From the NCBI RefSeq assembly GCF_904849725.1, contig NC_058519.1:187911703-187975702 (forward strand): DNA of 64,000 bases, in the 5' to 3' direction. Below are positions 10,101-20,297 of the stretch, piece by piece (position 1 is the stretch's first letter; each line of letters begins with the position of its first letter). This stretch comes from Hordeum vulgare subsp. vulgare (lineage: Eukaryota; Streptophyta; Magnoliopsida; Poales; Poaceae). Under the pieces are notes generated by a model. It made no database searches and was not told the origin of the DNA. It saw nothing but the letters and a program-made list of their open reading frames with translations. The translations under genes and the position numbers were made by a program.

Positions 10101-11824
10101 CACTGGCGAAGTTCGGCTCCACGAGAAAGGCCATTCCAGCCGGCGTCTCCCTCGAGCAACTCCATAAGCCGTCTATCAAGCCATCTCCCGAGTCGGCATC
10201 AATGTTTGTACCGGCCGACTATGCGATACAAGCGCCGTCGGCTCCGCCAGTTACGCCGACTGCGGACCCCACACCGGCTGCGCTGGCGGCACCGGCTCGG
10301 AATGCGACACTGACTGAATCCACGGTGCAAGCGCCGTCTGCTCCACCAACTACGCCAACTACGGATCCTATACCAGCTCCATTGATCTAACCGACTCCAA
10401 TGGCGGCACCAGCTACAACAATAACCCCGGCTCTGTCTGGGCTCGAATCCTCCCAGTGGGTGGACGTCATGGAGGTAGATGGTGAGCCAGCTACAGTAAT
10501 AGCACGAGGGACACCATCACGTTTGGGGGCTACAGAAGCCTCCAACAGTCAAGACGAAGCATAGGCGACCCTTGTGTCGGCTCTATCATGGGCTCAAGCC
10601 ATTCTGGCTTTCCTTCTTCGCGGCGAACATCCTCAGAACGAGGCGGAGGCGAGACAGATCCAGCGCAGGTCCGCCGCCTACGCCATCATCAATGGCGAAC
10701 TGGTGCGACGCAACGCGACTGGCGTGTTCCAACGATGCGTCGAATCAGAAAAAGGGCAGGAGATCCTCAGAAACATCCACCAGGGGGAGTGTGGGCATCA
10801 CGCCGCCTCCAGAACCCTGGTGGCCAAATCATTCCGCCATGGATTCTACTAGCCCACGGCCCTCGAGGAGGCCGTGGATCTGGTGGACAAATGCGAAGGC
10901 TGCCAACGCTTCATTGCACAGAGCCACATGCCGCCTTCGGCACTCAAAACCATTCCCTTATCATGGCCATTCGCCATCTGGGGACTAGACATGGTTGGGC
11001 CCTTCAAGACGGCTCGCGGAGGGATGACACATCTTTTGGTAGCTGTCAACAAGTTCACCAAGTGGATCGAAGCCAGACCTATCAAAAAGCTTGACGTCCC
11101 CACTACTGTCAGGTTCATCACAGACATCTTTGTCCGATATGGCGTTCCCCACAGCATCATCACCGAACATGGCACCAACTTCGCCAAGGGCATTCGGCTC
11201 GACTTGGCTTCAGTGGCACACCCTCAGTCGAACGGCCAAGCAGAGAGGGCCAACGGCCTGATCCTATCCGGCATCAAGCCAAGGCTGGTGGCACAACTGG
11301 TCAGTTCAGCTGGCTGCTGGATTGAAGAACTGCAGGCTATGCTATGGAGCCTCCGCACCACGCCCAACCAGTCGATCGGCTTCACTCCATTCTTTCTGGT
11401 ATATGGGTCTAAGGCTATTATTCCCACGGATGTCGAGTTTGACTCGCCTCGGGTCACCCTATACACAGAAACGGAGGCGAAGGAGGCCAGAGAAGATGGT
11501 GTGGATCTCCTCGAAGAAGCAAGGGACTTGGCGTTGAGCCGGACGGCCATCTACCAACAGAAGCTGAGATACTACCATAGCAAAAAGATCAGGCCTCTCT
11601 CTTTCAGGGAGGGAAACTTGGTCCTCAGAAGAATCCAGTGCACTGCCGGCCAACACAAGCTCTCATCCCCCTGGGAGGGACCCTTCATCATCAGTAGGGT
11701 GTTGCACCACAACGCTTACTACCCGATTATCGCCCAAGAGCCAAGGAAGCGCAAGAGGGACGACTCCGGCCAAGAAACAGAACGCCCATGGAACGCGGCG
11801 TTGCTTCGCCCGTTCTATTGCTAA
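7163..11824 (+). pseudogene. TE2 pol: protease, RT, RNase H, second RNase H, integrase
   Basis: One reading frame holds from 7163 to 11824 with only in-frame stops, near 7709, 7841, 7982, 8273, 8309, 8546, 9380, 9983, 10388, 10562 and 10850. The protease has VDGGSSINILY at about 7727-7760. RT has FLDAYSGYHQIK (about 8704) and the catalytic YVDDIVV (about 8893). The first RNase H follows at about 9300-9700. A second RNase H (about 9745-10110) has MHFDSS, NNVAEYKALAHGL and GDSDLLVQQVSG. Integrase has its H-H-C-C region at about 10780-10910, then WGLDMVGPF (first Asp, about 10978). The second catalytic position reads ITEHGTNF rather than the TDNGTN seen in TE8, followed by an in-frame loss of about a dozen residues, and the Glu lies in NGQAERAN. 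There is no chromodomain. It is dead by stops and by the integrase changes. Confidence 0.92.
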
Positions 11825-12478
11825 CAGGCAAAAGTCAAGCAAAGGAAAGAGCATGCACATGTATCTTTCTCCCTCTTGAGGGAACAACAAATGCAATAAA
11901 AAGAGCATGCTTCATGTTTGTTTTTACTGAGAGTTTTCACTCAGTGTACGCCCTCTCACACGCTTCATTAAGCTTGGGGGCTACACCGCGTACAACTCTT
12001 GCTGGGTTAATCAAGATTGGAGGCTACGCAGCGCACGCCCCTTGCTGGCTTTAATAAGCTCGGGGGCTCGCTAGCCGCCCGGACGCCCTCCCTTGTAAAT
12101 GAACACATAGTGTACCGGCTGATCCCTGGTCACCTCGTACGAACCTGCGGGCTGGCTCAAGCCGCTCGGTTTGCGAGGTGACGCCAGGTCAGGTCGGATA
12201 CATGCATAGTTCGGCTACACTTGGGTCTCCGGCTCGGGCTGGCTCGATCATATATACGATCTCATTCAAGTCGGCCTCTGATTGGCTTTTGTCTTGTTCT
12301 TTATGTCTTGATGGCTTCGGATAAGAGAAGTCAACCAGGAATCAAAAGACAGAATCATAAGACAACACGCTTGGCATACGAATATAATGCTGAATATATA
12401 CATTCACAAAAGCATTGGCCCACGGCCCACGTTCATTACATCCCTGTGGGGTTAGAACAAAACACAAAAGGACACCGG
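11825..12478 (+). other. TE2 3' spacer between pol and the antisense gene
   Basis: No ORF is convincing. Three decayed repeats of about 44 bp (about 11962-12072) each centre on a G-rich tract: AGCTTGGGGGCTAC, AGATTGGAGGCTAC and AGCTCGGGGGCTCG. They resemble the real polypurine tract at 16871-16885. The spacer ends at the convergent stop codon of the antisense gene. Confidence 0.6.
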
Positions 12479-15400
12479 TTACGGGACTGCGGCCTCATTG
12501 GTCGTCTCGGCCACTGCTCCTGATGTGGTAGCATCACCGGCTCCGGCTGCTCCCGAGGTGGTTTCGCCGTCTCCCTCACCGAGGCCGCCGGCTCCGTCAA
12601 CACCGGAGTCGGCATACGCCGAACCGCTGGAGGCGGCAGCAGATTCCGCAGCCCGAACCGCTTCGTCGGAGCTGCCCTCGGCGTCATAGGGGTGAAGGCC
12701 GTGCAGATCTTCAGCGATCACACCGCCATCTTCACCCCGCTACAAAACAAAGTCGTCCCAGGCTGCATACTCGGCAACGGCGATGGCTCTCACACAGAGC
12801 TCCTCCTCCATGCCTTGCAGCTCCGCCTCTGAGCCGTCGCGCTGGGCAGCCAGCTTGCCCAAGTTCAGGTTTTGTTACGATGACATGGCCAAGCGTAGGG
12901 ACATGTAAGCCCGAGACCACGCGGCAGAGGCACGCCAGGCATCCAGGCGCTCTCCACCCACTGCAAGCCAGCGGGCGAGCCGACTCATGGAAGTTGGCTC
13001 CACGCCTTCCGGCCACAAGGCCGCCACCATCGACGAGCCTGCGACCTGAAGTTGAGCCACATACTCGCCCAGGGTGTGCAGGCGGGCCCGAAGGCCCACT
13101 CCGATCTCCTCCACGCTCCAGCCGGAGGTAGTATCTACCTCCTGCCCGGCCGCACGGTGCTCCTCACTGCACACCTCGACGGTGGTGTCGGCCGCGATCT
13201 AGGTCTCGGGGAAGAGACCTGGAGTGACGGCAACCAGGACGTAAGAGCACAACAAAAGGAGGAGACGGCAAAAAGACCAAACATAAGACAAGGAAGAGAG
13301 ACCCACGATGGAAGGCGCCGTCGGTCTCATGACAGACCTCGAGGACCTCGCGCTCCCGCACCTTACTCGCATGAGTAAGGCGGGCAACTTCCTCGTGGAG
13401 GGTCGCCGCAGACTCCAGAGCCTTGACAACTGCGTCTGCTTCCGGACAAGGGCCTCATCCTTATCCCTCAAGGCGGTGTCCTTGAGGTCCACCTCCTTAA
13501 GGTGGAGCGACGCGAGGCGGTCCACGTTGCAGAGCAGGAGGCCTCCTTCTCCTGCAGCATGGCCCGCAGCCGCTCCAACTCGACCCGGCCGGCCGCCTCG
13601 AGCTCCTTCTTCTCCGCCTGAAGAAGGTCCAGCTGCTCTTGGAGCCGGCCGCCGGCGTTGCGCAGGGTGTCACGCTCCGTGGCGACCTCGCCCAGCCGGG
13701 CCTCAAGCTCGGCAATCCAGCTATCGCCCCCCAAGTGCTGGGTCCGTAGCTCATTGTATGCCTGTACGTGAGCATCATAGAGCGCCTACCAAAAGAGAGA
13801 AAAAGGGAACATGATTAAGATTCGACCTGGTTAAAAACCTAACCAGCCCGATTCTCGGGGGCTACACCCAGTGGGTGCGCTAATGCGCCCCCACTGAAGA
13901 AAACTATGCAGCGAAAAAGGCCTCCAAGAGATTCGGACCGGTCGGCAATCAACCGCCCGATTCTCGGGGGCTACACCCAGTGGGTGCACCGTTGCGCCCC
14001 CACTAATGCCAAGAGAAGAGAAAAAAGTACAAAAAACCAAAGAAGGCAATGCCTACCTGGGTGTGGGCTTCCAGGCGCTCCATGTCGCTGCATACCACGC
14101 GGGCCGACTGCTCCACCTTCGACCGGCTACTAGAAAACATCGTCACCAACTCCGGTACGCCGGAAAGAACGGTGCCAGCGGGCAGTCGCAGGCGGGCCAA
14201 GTTCGCCGCCCGCCATGTCCTCATAGGCCGGCTCCCAGCCCGGCCCTCGGCTCCTGGCGCAACAGGGTCGTGCTGAGGAACGACGATGGCGCCCGCTCCT
14301 GGTGCCGGCTCGACAGCCGGCTGGGGAGCCGTCCCGGCCGGCGCTACCTCCTCCACAGGAGGCGGATGGGCCGCGTCCGGCGCATCCATGGTCGCCCCTG
14401 GGGCGTCACGAGCCGTGTCCGGCGCTGCCAAGTCCAGCTTCGGCGCGTCGGGGGCCGCCTCGGCCCTGGGAGACTCAGGGATCGTCTCCAGGTCCACCTA
14501 CGCCGAGGCTGCCGGTTCGGATGGCTGGGCCCCTTCGGTCCTTGGGGCCAGCCTGGAGGCGGCCTCACTAGCTAGCTCCTCCACACGGGCATGTGCCACC
14601 GGCTGGGGCGAGGCTGACCCACGGTGGCCTTCCCCGCAGCCGTGTCCCACCGGCAGTTGGACTCTATCTCAAGCTCCCTCTAGGCAGCATCAGTTGTTGC
14701 CTAGCCAGCCCGCTCGGCTATGGAGGCGGTGTCTTCATCCGCATCCTCCGCCTCCCTATCAAGCAAAGTTTCTAAGGAACAAAGCTCATCCCAAGATGGA
14801 CAAAGGAAACAAGGAGGAAACCGTACCCCGCTACTACAGGGACCTGCCTCCGGCCACCACCACGGCGCCTCTTGGCGCCGCCTGCTCGCTGCCCGGCTGG
14901 AGGACCCGACGCCGGCCGCTTAGAGGCCGGCCGGGAAGCTGTGGCACCCTTGCCCTTCTTCCCGGATGCCTCGTCAGCAAAGGTCGCTCCGCCACCTTGA
15001 CGCCGGCCACGCGTGAGTGGTGGGCTGGTGACCTCCTCCACCTCATCAGAGTCTTCCTCGAAGGTTGCACTAGAATAGAATGAGGCTACCTCGTCGTCGT
15101 CCGCCCAGTCTGCTACGGCGGGCCGCGTATACTCACTAGACGGCTTGGTCCCTTCCAGCTCCAGGGGATCCTCCGAGCCGGCGGAGGAGTCTGAGTGGGG
15201 TTCCATCGCGCTCTCGTCCTCAATCTCGGAGGCGTCGGACACCTCCACATCGGGAGCGGGCTAAGGGAGGGACCCCTGCAGGGTCTCGAACAGCTATGAA
15301 AAAGAATTCAACCAAAGGCTCAGCAACGCCACCGGCTTCCAGACAAAGCAACAGAGAAAAATGGAGTAAAGCTACCATCGGAGGCGGGTGAGCCCTGTTG

Positions 15401-16327
15401 AACGGGGACATCCCCCACGTCCATTCCCCGCCCTCATCCATGCGGGCGGTGGAGATCAGGTTCACCCTTCACGCTACAGTGCCCGGGGGTAAACCTCTTG
15501 GTGGATAGCCGACATGGATCAAGCCGGCCGCTCATCTGGCAGACCAGATGCGGCCGCCTCTGCAGAGGCAGAATCCAGCGGACCACCATGGTGGCAAGAA
15601 GGTCGCGGCCGAGGAGGCCGCTCTTCTCCAAGATGTCTAGGTGGGCACAAATAAGCGCCACCTCAGGATGCGGCCTGGGAGTCTTCGCATCCCAGTTTCG
15701 GCGCGTCGGGGGAGCTATGGCGAACGGGGGCATGTTGAGGGCGTCCTGGGTCGGGTCGGCGCTCTTCACGTAGAAGAAAACCCTTCTGCCAATGCTTGAT
15801 GGATTCTTGCAGAGGCATCTGGGTGAAGCCAGACTTCAGGCGATGATGCACCAACGCGGCCCCGCACGGCGTCATTGGGCACGACCCCTTGAGCTTCTCC
15901 ACCGCGGATTTCTCCATGGCGATAGATTGGTGCTTGAAGAAGAATAGGCTGCGCCACAGATCGACGCGAGGCTCGATCCCCACGAAGCCATCGCAGAGGA
16001 CCACAAAGGTGGCCAGCTGTAGTATGGCATTCTGCGCCAGATGATGCGGCTGTAGGCCGAAGAAATGCAGCCATTCGGGGAAGAAGGAGCTAGACGGGAG
16101 CCCGAAGCCCCAGTAGAAGTGCTCGACGAAGACCACGACCTCTCCCGCGGCGGGTGCGGGAGCGGTCTCGGAGCTGGGGAGGCGCACCAACACTTGGGAG
16201 GCCGGGGGCAGCAGTCGATGGTGACGAAGTGCCTCTATGTGCCCCTCGTCGACGTGGCTGCCCAACCAGGCTCCCTGCAAGGACGCCTTCTGCGCCGACA
16301 CTTCTTCGAGGAAGAACCGCCGGCCAT
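12479..16327 (-). pseudogene. TE2 antisense gene (plant 'gypsy-type transposon' accessory protein)
   Basis: A multi-exon gene runs opposite to the element. The first ATG lies at 16327 and a frameshift follows within a few codons. The main exon (about 16300-15380, with another frameshift near 15772) contains VVVFVEHFYWGFGLP, FFPEWLHFFGLQPHHLAQNA and a helical block like plant proteins usually annotated as 'putative gypsy type transposon' (Pfam PF04195, from memory). Splice-like sites: donor near 15380, acceptor near 15295, donor near 14056, acceptor near 13790, donor near 13304, acceptor near 13215. Later exons encode an acidic then Arg/Lys-rich segment (about 15240-14800), an Ala/Pro-rich segment (14497-14060) and a heptad-like coiled coil (13790-13470). 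The stop is at 12479-12481. Its function is unknown. Similar antisense ORFs are known in RIRE2 and Retand. Confidence 0.75.
13846..14006. repeat. Two copies of a hairpin-forming GC motif in an intron of the antisense gene
   Basis: Copies at about 13846-13898 and 13954-14006 read CCGATTCTCGGGGGCTAC followed by CAGTGGGTGC, a short loop and GCGCCCCCACT. The last two parts can pair. The same motif, in the same sense relative to the antisense gene, occurs in the corresponding intron of TE4 (59488-59532). Confidence 0.7.
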
Positions 16328-16885
16328 GGCTGCGGGTGGCGAGAGCTCGAAGTAGTCGGCGATGTCGCGACGGCGAAGATAAAGAAGATGAAGGGAGCGA
16401 GCTCTTCTTCTCAGGACGCAGGGAGGAAGATAGCGCGGATGCAGGGAGAGAAGAGGAGGCGAATGGCTTCCTCGGAACCCTCGCGTCCCATTTAAACCCC
16501 CACGAAGCGTCGTAGGGAGGGGATCCGGTGCGCACCGGGCCCCATTAACCCTGTGTATTACGGGCGGTAACGCTTCCCTAAGCCCAACCGCCGCGGAGTA
16601 AATCCACAGAGGATCTCCCGCGCGGAGGCCGAGGGGGCGTTGTGGCGGGACCCAGGGCCCTGGCCCGGTCCCGTCAGCAGTAATCGCCATCATTATGCCA
16701 GGCGGGGCTTGGCACGTGGTGTTCTCCGAACAAGTTACGACTAGACCGAGGCGTCGCTTCGAAGCCACCCGGTTTCGAAGCCGGCGTCCTTTGCCGCGAA
16801 TAGCGGTCAAAATATCAAGACAAATCAACAAGCCGGCGAGGCCGCCCGCCCGCAGGCGGCAGACCTCGCCAGCTTCGGGGACTAC
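16328..16885 (-). promoter_or_regulatory. TE2 region upstream of the antisense gene, ending in the polypurine tract
   Basis: GC-rich DNA between the antisense start and the 3' LTR. A TATA-like TTTAAAT on the minus strand near 16490 is a candidate core promoter for the antisense gene. At the right edge, 16871-16885 (AGCTTCGGGGACTAC) directly abuts the LTR and is the plus-strand primer of TE2. The promoter assignment is inference from position. Confidence 0.5.
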
Positions 16886-17971
16886 TGTCGGGGGGATAAC
16901 CCCGGGATAGGCTCATCAAGCCTATTCCTTCATTTCCGGCCCAATGAACATGGACGTAAGAAGATTCCCAAGGCCCAAGTCTTCTGGCCGGCTAGGCATC
17001 ACCTGCCGGCTAGAGGACGAGGCGGCCACCTTTCTGGTCGGCCAGGCAACCCCATCCGGCTAGAATTCAGGCGGCCTCCTCTTCGGAGCCGGCTTGATCT
17101 CGCCAGCTGGACTGGGGAGGAGTCGGCCACACTTAAGCCGGCTGGCCAAGCAGGCTAGCCGGCCGAGGATCACAAGTCACATCAGATCGTAGGTCAGGAA
17201 GAGACCTCACGATTAAAGGTAGCTACGCTGGCCAAGCAGGCTAGCCTTTCTGGTCGGTACTGGATCAGGGCGCCCGACAGGTACGAGCGTCGGCGGCCAC
17301 GCAGCTAACCTACCCCGGCTTTGATCCATCACCTAGCATAGCGTAGGACCATCACACTCCCACTCCATTACTGCACTCGGCGTGGGGAACAGCGGAGGCG
17401 GTCGTACTACCTGCCCATGAAGAATCTCGCGGGGCGACGCTCGCGTGCTCAGCGTCAACCTTACGCGAGAGCCTCATTGGCCAGCCGGCGGGTCCCACAG
17501 GCAATCGAGACCATACAGCCGGCGGGCCCCCCATCGACAAGACAAGACCTTTGTGGGCCCCTGGCCAGCCGACGAAGCTGCCAGCCGGGTCCCACACTTG
17601 TACCCTTTATCCATACTGTAGGCCGGCGGGTTCGTCAATAAAACCCCCCGGTCGCCCTCCATGCAAGGGGGAGATCTTTCACCAGTTATGCAACGCAACA
17701 CATTCACCAACCACAGAGAGAGAGGTAGAGATGAGCCGGCTGCTCCCCTCTTCCTCCTCCCAACATAGCTCCAGGAGCAACATTGTACTCTGTTCCTATA
17801 CATCAAACACTCTGGCAGGATTAGGGGTATTATCTCTACGGAGAGCCCTGAACCTGGGTACATCGTGCGTCCCATGTGTGTACCAACCTCGTTCCCAGCG
17901 CCCACCTTTGTCCCTTCGGTTCTCACCGACTTTAGCCTACCTATGGCATATGTTGTGAGTATTCACCGACA
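16886..17971 (+). repeat. TE2 3' LTR
   Basis: It starts TGTCGGGGGGATAACCCC and ends ATTCACCGACA, giving the expected TG...CA ends, with a polypurine tract immediately to its left. Length 1086 bp. No second copy exists in the window, so age cannot be estimated. The sequence change at 17972 to protease-coding DNA marks the outer boundary. Confidence 0.85.
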
Positions 17972-18299
17972 GTCGAAGACCAGGCCAAGAGCCCCGTAGC
18001 AAGCATGACGAAGAACCTCCTCACCCGAACAACGGGGGACAAAAGCAATTTCCCCCTGAAGAAAAAACGTGAACATGATCTATGTGACCCACTTACAGAA
18101 AAGGAGAGGAAGTGGGCACATCGGGACGTATATACCATAGAGCCAGTACCCGGAAGGATAACCCATGGTCGGCATGTCCGATCACTTATGGTCGTACGGA
18201 TCAACCTACCAGTATTTGACACGAGGGATCAGCGGCCTTCCTATTCGACCCCATCATTGATGGGTGCCATCTTACACGAGTCCTCGTGGATGGAGGTAG
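17972..18299 (+). pseudogene. Protease-region fragment of an older Tat-type pol
   Basis: In frame 1 the last 60 bases read DPIIDGCHLTRVLVDGGS, ending at 18299. DGGS with the preceding RVLV/RVLM is the aspartic protease active site of Tat-type polyproteins (compare TE2 at 7727 and TE8 at 46207). The upstream part has a stop and a frame change, so the apparent frame 18005-18325 is mostly a shadow. The fragment is cut by the TE2 LTR on the left and by TE4 on the right, and TE4 entered right at the active-site codons. Confidence 0.6.
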
Positions 18300-18874
18300 T
18301 GTCGTGGGAACAAGTCTCACAATAGAAGTTAGGGATACGTAAAGAGAGGGCAGAGTTCTAGCTACGACGATATTGTACACACGAATGTATGAGTCCAGGC
18401 CCTTCTCATGGAGGTAACAACCCTACGTCTCAGTGCTCAGGACCTTTTGTCATGTGGAATGTGTAAGTTACAAGGGGTGTGAACCCTTGTGCCACACAAG
18501 AGGGATGGCTTATATAGAGTGGGACGCCCTCATCAATCCCCGACAACCAAGGGTTAATTCATGGTAATAAAGGTAAACGTTACTGACAATGTACGTAATA
18601 AATGCTACTTATGGTGACCAGTCGAATGCCTGCCCATTGGCCTCCCTGGAGTGGCTTCTGATCTTCTGCGTTAGACTGGCTTCTGGTTCTTCCGAGTGGA
18701 AGGCAACTGTCGAATAGAGGGAGAAACCTCCGAGTGGATGTAGTGTCGAGTGACACATGCACCATGGTGATTCCAGTCGGAGTCTTCCTTGTAGTCTTTA
18801 AGTTCTCCAAAGTAGTGTCCTTAGGTAGGACATGTAGGCCTTGCCTATGACCCTACCCTAGGTACATATCCCCA
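18300..18874 (-). repeat. TE4 3' LTR (main part; last three bases at 42888-42890)
   Basis: On the minus strand the reassembled LTR runs from TGATGGGGATATG to CCCACGACA, with TG...CA ends and about 578 bp. The sequence outside its U3 end, at 42891-42905, reads CCATTTGGGGGCTAA on the minus strand, a polypurine tract. A clear TATA box lies at 18509-18519. TE5 inserted three bases inside the LTR edge. Confidence 0.65.
18509..18519 (-). promoter_or_regulatory. TATA box of the TE4 LTR
   Basis: The minus strand reads CTCTATATAAGCC, a canonical plant TATA. It lies about 360 bp from the U3 end and 210 bp from the U5 end of the LTR, a normal place for an LTR promoter. It supports minus-strand orientation of TE4. 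Confidence 0.65.
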
Positions 18875-20297
18875 TGATAACCCACAAGTATAGGGGATAG
18901 CAACAGATTTCGAGGGTAGAGTATTCAACCCAAATTTATTGATTCGACTCAAGGGGAAGCCAAAGAATATTCTCAAGTATTAGCAGTTGAGTTGTCAATT
19001 CAACCACACCTGAAAGATTTAGTATCTGTAGCAAAGTATCAGTAGCAGAGTAGTATGATAGCAGCAGTAGCAACAGTAACCAGTAGCAGCAAAGTGACAG
19101 CAGTAGCAACAGAGTAACAGTAGCAGCAGCAACACGGTTAGCGGCAAAGTAACGTAGCAGGGACCAGTAGTAAAAGACTCGTAGGCATTGTATCGGTGAT
19201 GGATGATTATGCCGGATGTGATTCATCATGCAACAGTTATAACACGGAGAGATAAGTAACTAGCTCCAATTCGTCAATCTAATGTAGGCATGTATTCCCT
19301 ATGTAGTCATACATTCTTAGGGCAAAGAGCTTGTGTGACATCTATTGTCCATCCCTCCCGTGGTAGCGGGGTCCTTATGGAAACTATGAGATATTAAGGT
19401 TCTCCTTTTAATAAAGAACCGGACCAACGCAATAACACTTGGTGAATACATGAACTCCTCATACTATGGTCATCTCCGGGAGTGGTTCCGGCTATTGTCA
19501 CTCCGGGGTTGCCGGGTCATAACACATAGTAGGTGACTACAACTTGCAAGATAGGATCAAGAACACACATATATTGGCGACAACATAATAGTTTGAGATC
19601 TAAAATCATGGCACTCGGGCCCTAGTGACAAGCATTAGGGATGGCACAGTAGTAGCAACATCAATCTCAGAACATAGTGGATACCAGGGATCAATCCCCG
19701 TCAAAACTAACTCGATTACATGATGATCTCATCCAACCCATCATCGTCCAGCAAGCCTACAATGAGATTAATCACGAATAGTGAAGAGCATCATGGAATT
19801 GGCGATGAAGGAAGGTTGATGATGACGATGGAGATGATTTCCCCTCTCTAGAGCCCAGAACGGACTCCAGATCTACCCTCAAGAGGAAGAACAGGAGGTG
19901 GCGGCGCCTTCGTATCGTAAAATGCGATGAACTCTTCTCCTTGATTTTTTTCCGGATGAAAGGGACTAAATAGACCTGACATTGGAGGCGGTGGAGTTTT
20001 GTAGGCCCCACAAGCCTGCCAGGCGCGGCCAGCGGGGGGGCCGCACCTGGCTGGGTTGTGGGCTCCACGCTCCACTTCCTCCGTTGATTCTTCCGCCAGT
20101 ATTTTTATATATTCCACAAAAATTCTCCGTAAATTTTCAGGTCATTCTGAGAACTTTTATTTCTGCGCAAAAATAACACCATGGCAATTCTACTAAAAAC
20201 AACGTTAGTCCGGGTAAGTTCCATTCAAATCATGCAAATTAGAGTCCAAAACAAGGGCAAAAGAGTTCGGAAAAGTAGATACGACAGAAACGTATCA
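18875..20297 (-). repeat. TE5 3' LTR
   Basis: It begins TGATAACCCACAAG on the plus strand and ends GAAACGTATCA, 1423 bp. On the minus strand the LTR starts with the inverted arms GATACG/CGTATC. The U3 carries a GC-rich hairpin (arms near 20004-20016 and 20049-20063) upstream of a TATTTAG-type TATA near 19970. A (CAG/CAA)-rich serine-like microsatellite region at 19045-19150 varies between the two LTRs. Confidence 0.9.

Larger units (their letters stand above)
6681..17971 (+). mobile_element. TE2: Tat-lineage Ty3/Gypsy retrotransposon lacking its 5' end
   Basis: The order is gag, protease, reverse transcriptase, RNase H, a second RNase H, integrase (6681-11824), then a 3' spacer, a multi-exon gene on the opposite strand (12479-16327), a polypurine tract and one LTR (16886-17971). 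The dual RNase H and the antisense gene place it in the Tat group (Retand/RIRE2/Grande type). No 5' LTR, primer site or gag start is present. The left edge is a direct fusion to TE1 at 6680/6681. The five bases after the LTR (17972-17976, GTCGA) would be one half of the target duplication, but the other half is lost. Confidence 0.9.

Noticed and set aside
11600..11824. Chromodomain at the TE2 integrase C-terminus
   Set aside because: The tail shows only the usual integrase C-terminal segment (SPWEGPFII) and no aromatic-cage pattern, consistent with the Tat lineage.
18005..18325. 106-codon ORF left of TE4 as a protein gene
   Set aside because: The recognisable protease motif is in another frame and the ORF runs across the TE4 LTR boundary.
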